Origin: Bacteroidales bacterium
Lineage (GTDB): Bacteria; Bacteroidota; Bacteroidia; Bacteroidales; UBA932
DNA length: 33,759 nucleotides
Assembly: GCA_024401925.1 (NCBI GenBank)
Contig: JAKSKD010000018.1
Location: forward strand, 1 to 33,759
Direction: 5' to 3'
In this document: piece by piece, positions 30,629 to 33,759 of the stretch
Layout of the letters: each line of letters starts with the position of its first letter
Position numbering within the stretch: the stretch's first letter is position 1
Position numbers and translations under genes: made by a program
Notes under the pieces: generated by a model
The model's input: only the letters and a program-made list of their open reading frames with translations
What the model was told of the DNA's origin: nothing
Databases searched by the model: none

Positions 30629-31780
30629 ATGGATAGGAGAGATTTCATCAAAACTTCAGCAATTGTCGGTGCCGGCACAGGCCTGTTATCCTGCACCGAT
30701 GGACTTGGCCGCTTCGTGAGCACTCCGAAACCGTACAGGATTGACGGCTCGAAAAGAATGTCTCTTTCGTTTTTTCCCTACGAAATTCAATTGGCACACA
30801 CTTTCACAGTGTCGTCGTATTCACGAAAAACAACCCCTGATGTCCAAGTAGAAATAGCGTATGATGGTTTTGTCGGCTATGGAGAAGCGTCCATGCCACC
30901 GTATCTCGGCCATACGGTTGAAAGTGTATGCGCATTTTTATCAAAAGTGTCTCTGGAACAGTTCGCTGACCCTTTCTGTGTGGAGGATATTCTCTCTTAT
31001 GTGGACTCACTGTCAGATGGCGATGCTCCGGCCAAGGCTGCGATAGACATAGCTCTTCATGACCTGATTGGAAAATTGTTGGGACAGCCTCTTTTCAGAT
31101 TGTGGGGATACAATCCTGCAAAAGCGCCTGCCACTTCATTCACAATAGGAATAGACACGGCTGACGTAGTCCGCGAGAAGACTCTTGAATGTGCCGGGAA
31201 ATATAGGGTGCTGAAGCTTAAGGTCGGCCTTGACAATGATGAAGAAATGGTCAACGCAATCCGTGATGTTACTGATCTGCCACTTGTGGTTGATGCCAAC
31301 CAGGGGTGGAAGGACAAGCAAAAGGCTTTGGACGAGATATTCTGGCTAAGTTCGAAGGGAGTGCGTATGGTGGAACAGCCTATGCCTTATTCCCAGATAG
31401 ACGACATTGCCTGGATAACGGAGCGCAGCCCCATTCCTGTATTTGCGGACGAGGGCATTCAGAGGCTTTGCGACCTGCCCAGCATCAAAGGGGTATATTC
31501 AGGCATCAACATAAAGCTGATGAAATGCACCGGTTTGGCTGAGGCGCGCAAAATGATTGATTGGGCACGGGCTGAAAATATGAAAGTGATGCTTGGCTGT
31601 ATGACGGAAACTTCCTGCGCTACAACGGCTGCGGCTCATCTTTCCCCTGCAGCGGATTTCGCGGACCTTGACGGGAATCTGCTTATTTTGAATGACAGAT
31701 TTTCCGGAATGACGGTTGTTGATGGGATGATCAGACTTCCGGACCGTCCGGGGCTTGGGTTGAAAAAATGTCAGGAATGA
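30629..31780 (+). CDS. Tat-exported dipeptide epimerase (enolase superfamily)
   Basis: A 383-residue member of the muconate-lactonizing subgroup of the enolase superfamily, closest in pattern to L-Ala-D/L-Glu-type dipeptide epimerases, which work on muropeptide-derived dipeptides. Catalytic lysines are expected at Lys198 (KLKVG) and Lys296 (NIKLMK); metal ligands at Asp222 (VVDANQ), Glu249 (MVEQP) and Asp274 (FADEG); and a late substrate motif DLDGN. The N-terminus is a twin-arginine signal (MDRRDFIKTSAIVGAG) followed by a lipobox-like LLSC with Cys22, so the enzyme should be an exported lipoprotein. I chose 30629 over the in-frame ATG at 30602, which lies upstream of the -7 box. Dipeptide specificity is not provable from sequence. 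Confidence 0.85.
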   Translation: MDRRDFIKTSAIVGAGTGLLSCTDGLGRFVSTPKPYRIDGSKRMSLSFFPYEIQLAHTFTVSSYSRKTTPDVQVEIAYDGFVGYGEASMPPYLGHTVESVCAFLSKVSLEQFADPFCVEDILSYVDSLSDGDAPAKAAIDIALHDLIGKLLGQPLFRLWGYNPAKAPATSFTIGIDTADVVREKTLECAGKYRVLKLKVGLDNDEEMVNAIRDVTDLPLVVDANQGWKDKQKALDEIFWLSSKGVRMVEQPMPYSQIDDIAWITERSPIPVFADEGIQRLCDLPSIKGVYSGINIKLMKCTGLAEARKMIDWARAENMKVMLGCMTETSCATTAAAHLSPAADFADLDGNLLILNDRFSGMTVVDGMIRLPDRPGLGLKKCQE

Positions 31781-31829
31781 CAGAAATTATTCCTTAGCAA
31801 TAAGGTTCTTAAAAGCAAAACAATTTCAG

Positions 31830-32777
31830 ATGCGAAAGATTGTCGGCATAGGCGAGACGGTGCTGGATATCATTTTCAAGGATGACCGACCCACGGCTGC
31901 GATTCCGGGAGGATCGACGTTCAATGCAATGATTTCACTGGGAAGAATGACCTCCCGACATTTTCCTGAAACTAAGGTGATGATGGTGACGCAGACCGGT
32001 TCCGACCACGTGGGAGACATCGTCACTTCGTTTATGGAAGACAATGGTGTGAGTTCTCTGGCCGTCACCCGCAACCCCGGAACACAGACTCATATCTCTC
32101 TTGCATTTTTAGACAAGGACAACAACGCTCAATATGAGTTCTACAAGGACCACGCAAGCGCATTCCTGAGGGAAGACGCGGTTGAGACCGTCGGCTTTGA
32201 AGAGAATGATCTGGTGCTCTTCGGCTCGTATTTCGCAATCAATCCGAAAATTCGTTCATATACACAGACTCTTCTGAAAAAGGCCCACAATGCCGGGGCG
32301 GTCCTGTTCTATGACATCAATTTCCGGAAAAGCCACTTGCGCGATCTGCCGGATACTTTTGAGAACATTCAGGAAAATTGCCGCCTGAGCGATGTGGTAC
32401 GCGGCTCGTCGGAGGATTTTGGCTATCTGTTCGGGACCTCGAACCCTGTGGAAATATACGACAACCATATCAGGCCGCTGTGCAGCAAATTCATCTGCAC
32501 GCAAGGAGCCGGCCCGGTGGAAGTGTTCACGGCTGACAAGCATATGTCTTTCCCTGTGGAGGACTATGAAACAGTATCAACTATAGGAGCTGGGGATAAT
32601 TTCAATGCAGGATTCCTCTATGCGCTTCTGGCGAAGAACATCGGCAGACAGGATTTGGACAGCATTTCCGAATCGGTATGGAATGAGATTGTATTCATCG
32701 CCGGGCGCTTTTCCAAGAACTGCTGCCAGAGTATTGAAAACTACATCTGCAAGGACTTTGAAATTTCTCTCGGTTAA
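31830..32777 (+). CDS. PfkB family carbohydrate kinase
   Basis: A 315-residue ribokinase-fold kinase, cytosolic. It starts MRKIVGIGETVLDIIFKD; the substrate-loop GGSTFNAMISLGR lies near residue 27. The signature STIGAGDNFNAGF near residue 252 carries the expected catalytic base Asp256 and the anion hole. The substrate is probably a sugar such as fructose, but family members also use ribose, adenosine or sugar phosphates. It is 49 bases downstream of the epimerase gene in the same direction; no promoter box is obvious between them, so they may be co-transcribed. The protein has an unusual Cys pair (NCCQ) near its end, without an obvious role. Confidence 0.88.
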   Translation: MRKIVGIGETVLDIIFKDDRPTAAIPGGSTFNAMISLGRMTSRHFPETKVMMVTQTGSDHVGDIVTSFMEDNGVSSLAVTRNPGTQTHISLAFLDKDNNAQYEFYKDHASAFLREDAVETVGFEENDLVLFGSYFAINPKIRSYTQTLLKKAHNAGAVLFYDINFRKSHLRDLPDTFENIQENCRLSDVVRGSSEDFGYLFGTSNPVEIYDNHIRPLCSKFICTQGAGPVEVFTADKHMSFPVEDYETVSTIGAGDNFNAGFLYALLAKNIGRQDLDSISESVWNEIVFIAGRFSKNCCQSIENYICKDFEISLG

Positions 32778-32846
32778 TTGACTTTATGACCAATTCTGCT
32801 TTGAATGAACTTGAAGAAAAAGTGAATATATATATTATTTGTATTT

Positions 32847-33641
32847 ATGAAACGACTTGTTCTGGCCATTGCGGCCCTTTCAATTATGATGTCTTGTACG
32901 AATGAAAAGAAAGTTCTTGTTTTGTACTATTCGCAGACAGGTACGACAAAAGCTGTTGCAGAGGAAATAGGTGCGCAGCTTGGAACTGAAGTGGTTCCTT
33001 TTGACGTTGAAGAAGCATACACCGGCAGTTTTGAGGAGACAATCGCTCGCTGTCTTGTGGACCAGGAAAACGGTTTTGTTCCGACTATGAAGCCTGTTGG
33101 TGTGGATTTGAAGGATTATGATGTCGTTTTCCTTGGCTATCCAATCTGGTTCGGGACCTATGCGCCCCCGGTCGAGGCCCTGATTCAAAATGAAAAGTTT
33201 GTCGGGAAGACCGTTGTTCCATTCTGCACATTCGGCAGCGGCGGGCTTGATACAAGTTCTGATGACCTTAAGGCAGCTCTTCCTGAGGCTGTTGTGGCAG
33301 AAGGCTATGGCGTGCGCACAGCAAGGGTGGCGTCTGCTCCTGCGGAGATTACCAGATTCCTTATTGCAGGCGGATATCTTGAAGGGGAAGTTGAGACTTT
33401 GCCGGATTATTCAGAGCCGCAGCCTGTCACTGACGCCGAGACCGCAATCTTTGACGAGGCTTGCGGAAATTACCAGTTCCCGCTCGGTACTCCTGTGACT
33501 TTCGGAAGTAGAGAAACCTCTTGGGGTACCGAGTATTTGTTCAATGTCCAGAGCACCGCTCCGGACGGACAGGTCGCTGAATCCAGGATATATGTTGTCG
33601 TAGCCGACGGCAAGGCAGAATTCACTCAGGTAGTAAGGTGA
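32847..33641 (+). CDS. Flavodoxin-like lipoprotein
   Basis: A 264-residue protein with a lipoprotein signal (Cys17 in LSIMMSCTN) followed at once by a flavodoxin fold (about 22-170). The FMN phosphate loop is SQTGTTKAVAEE, then VFLGYPIWFGTYAPPVEAL and PFCTFGSGGLDTSSDDL, typical of Bacteroidota flavodoxins. A C-terminal beta-rich extension of about 70 residues (QFPLGTPVTFG to the end) is not part of the flavodoxin fold; I do not recognise it. The anchor puts a flavin carrier or reductase outside the cytoplasm, which would need flavin export. A weak -7 candidate (ATTATTTG, 32834-32841) precedes the start. Confidence 0.85.
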   Translation: MKRLVLAIAALSIMMSCTNEKKVLVLYYSQTGTTKAVAEEIGAQLGTEVVPFDVEEAYTGSFEETIARCLVDQENGFVPTMKPVGVDLKDYDVVFLGYPIWFGTYAPPVEALIQNEKFVGKTVVPFCTFGSGGLDTSSDDLKAALPEAVVAEGYGVRTARVASAPAEITRFLIAGGYLEGEVETLPDYSEPQPVTDAETAIFDEACGNYQFPLGTPVTFGSRETSWGTEYLFNVQSTAPDGQVAESRIYVVVADGKAEFTQVVR

Positions 33642-33644
33642 GGG

Positions 33645-33759
33645 TCACACGCGGAACACACTGCAGCAATCTCGGAAAATGACCTGGTAATTGCAATCAG
33701 TGATGCGCGTGCTCAATGGCCTTGTGCCGCTCTCTGCGGCATCCTTTCGCGCCCGTCGC
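33645..33759 (-). CDS. Possible partial reading frame entering from the right edge
   Basis: On the minus strand a frame stays open from the window edge to a TGA at 33645-33647, giving about 37 residues that end IFRDCCSVFRV. The peptide is rich in Arg and Cys, and its start lies outside the window. It is too short to judge coding, and a hairpin (33725-33741) lies within it. I list it only as a candidate gene end. Confidence 0.2.
   Translation of the reverse strand, partial: RRARKDAAESGTRPLSTRITDCNYQVIFRDCCSVFRV
33725..33741. repeat. Short GC-rich hairpin at the right edge
   Basis: TGCCGC (33725-33730) pairs with GCGGCA (33736-33741) around a five-base loop, followed by TCCTTTCG. It could end transcription of the flavodoxin gene, but the T run is poor. 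Confidence 0.3.

Noticed and set aside
30502-30723. Longer N-terminus for CutC
   Set aside because: The 74 extra codons cross the 18-bp hairpin and the divergent gene's promoter, and CutC proteins start at MRFLEC-like sequence.

Overview
The window looks like a chromosomal segment of a member of the Bacteroidota, most likely Bacteroidales. The evidence is promoters of the TTTG / TAnnTTTG type, A-rich leaders with almost no Shine-Dalgarno sequences, many lipoproteins with a Ser-Cys signal, a SusC-like plug domain, and Bacteroidota-type IleS and DksA-like proteins. The sequence does not identify the genus.

Region 1 (about 1-2470) is accessory. The window opens inside the left end of an IS66-family element pointing leftward. 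Next come an AT-rich AbiH-type abortive-infection gene, a small unknown gene and a DUF1810 gene. The DUF1810 gene is cut at its 3' end by a second IS66-family element, which points rightward. That element has lost its interior: it keeps both terminal repeats, tnpA and the first codons of tnpB. Beyond it lies the 3' remnant of another gene, then about 0.5 kb of non-coding DNA rich in hairpins.

Region 2 (about 2987-15372) is a tight, probably co-transcribed run of nine genes: xseA, xseB, glgB, a GH133 glycogen debranching enzyme, a GT4 glycosyltransferase, a GH57 alpha-amylase-type enzyme, a GT3-GT35 fusion, ribF and a small membrane protein. The middle genes cover glycogen branching, debranching, elongation or remodelling, and phosphorolysis. 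In the fusion protein the glycogen synthase part lacks the C-terminal Rossmann half that normally carries catalysis, while the phosphorylase part is complete. This is the most unusual coding feature in the window.

Region 3 (15394-23034) is housekeeping: greA, a HIT protein and a thioredoxin-fold lipoprotein without CXXC on the plus strand; cvpA-tsaB on the minus strand; and ileS, a DksA-like gene and lspA on the plus strand. cvpA and ileS diverge from overlapping promoters.

Region 4 (23021-33759) is mostly envelope and metabolic genes. A minus-strand run encodes a lone TonB-plug lipoprotein, a type B carboxylesterase lipoprotein and a chorismatase-like member of the RidA superfamily. Then come a carboxypeptidase-regulatory-like protein (plus), a cutC and transglutaminase-lipoprotein pair (minus), a Tat-exported dipeptide epimerase, a PfkB sugar kinase and a flavodoxin lipoprotein (all plus). 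The cutC/epimerase divergence contains a strong 18-bp hairpin and a small inverted repeat over a promoter. I saw no rRNA, tRNA or CRISPR array.
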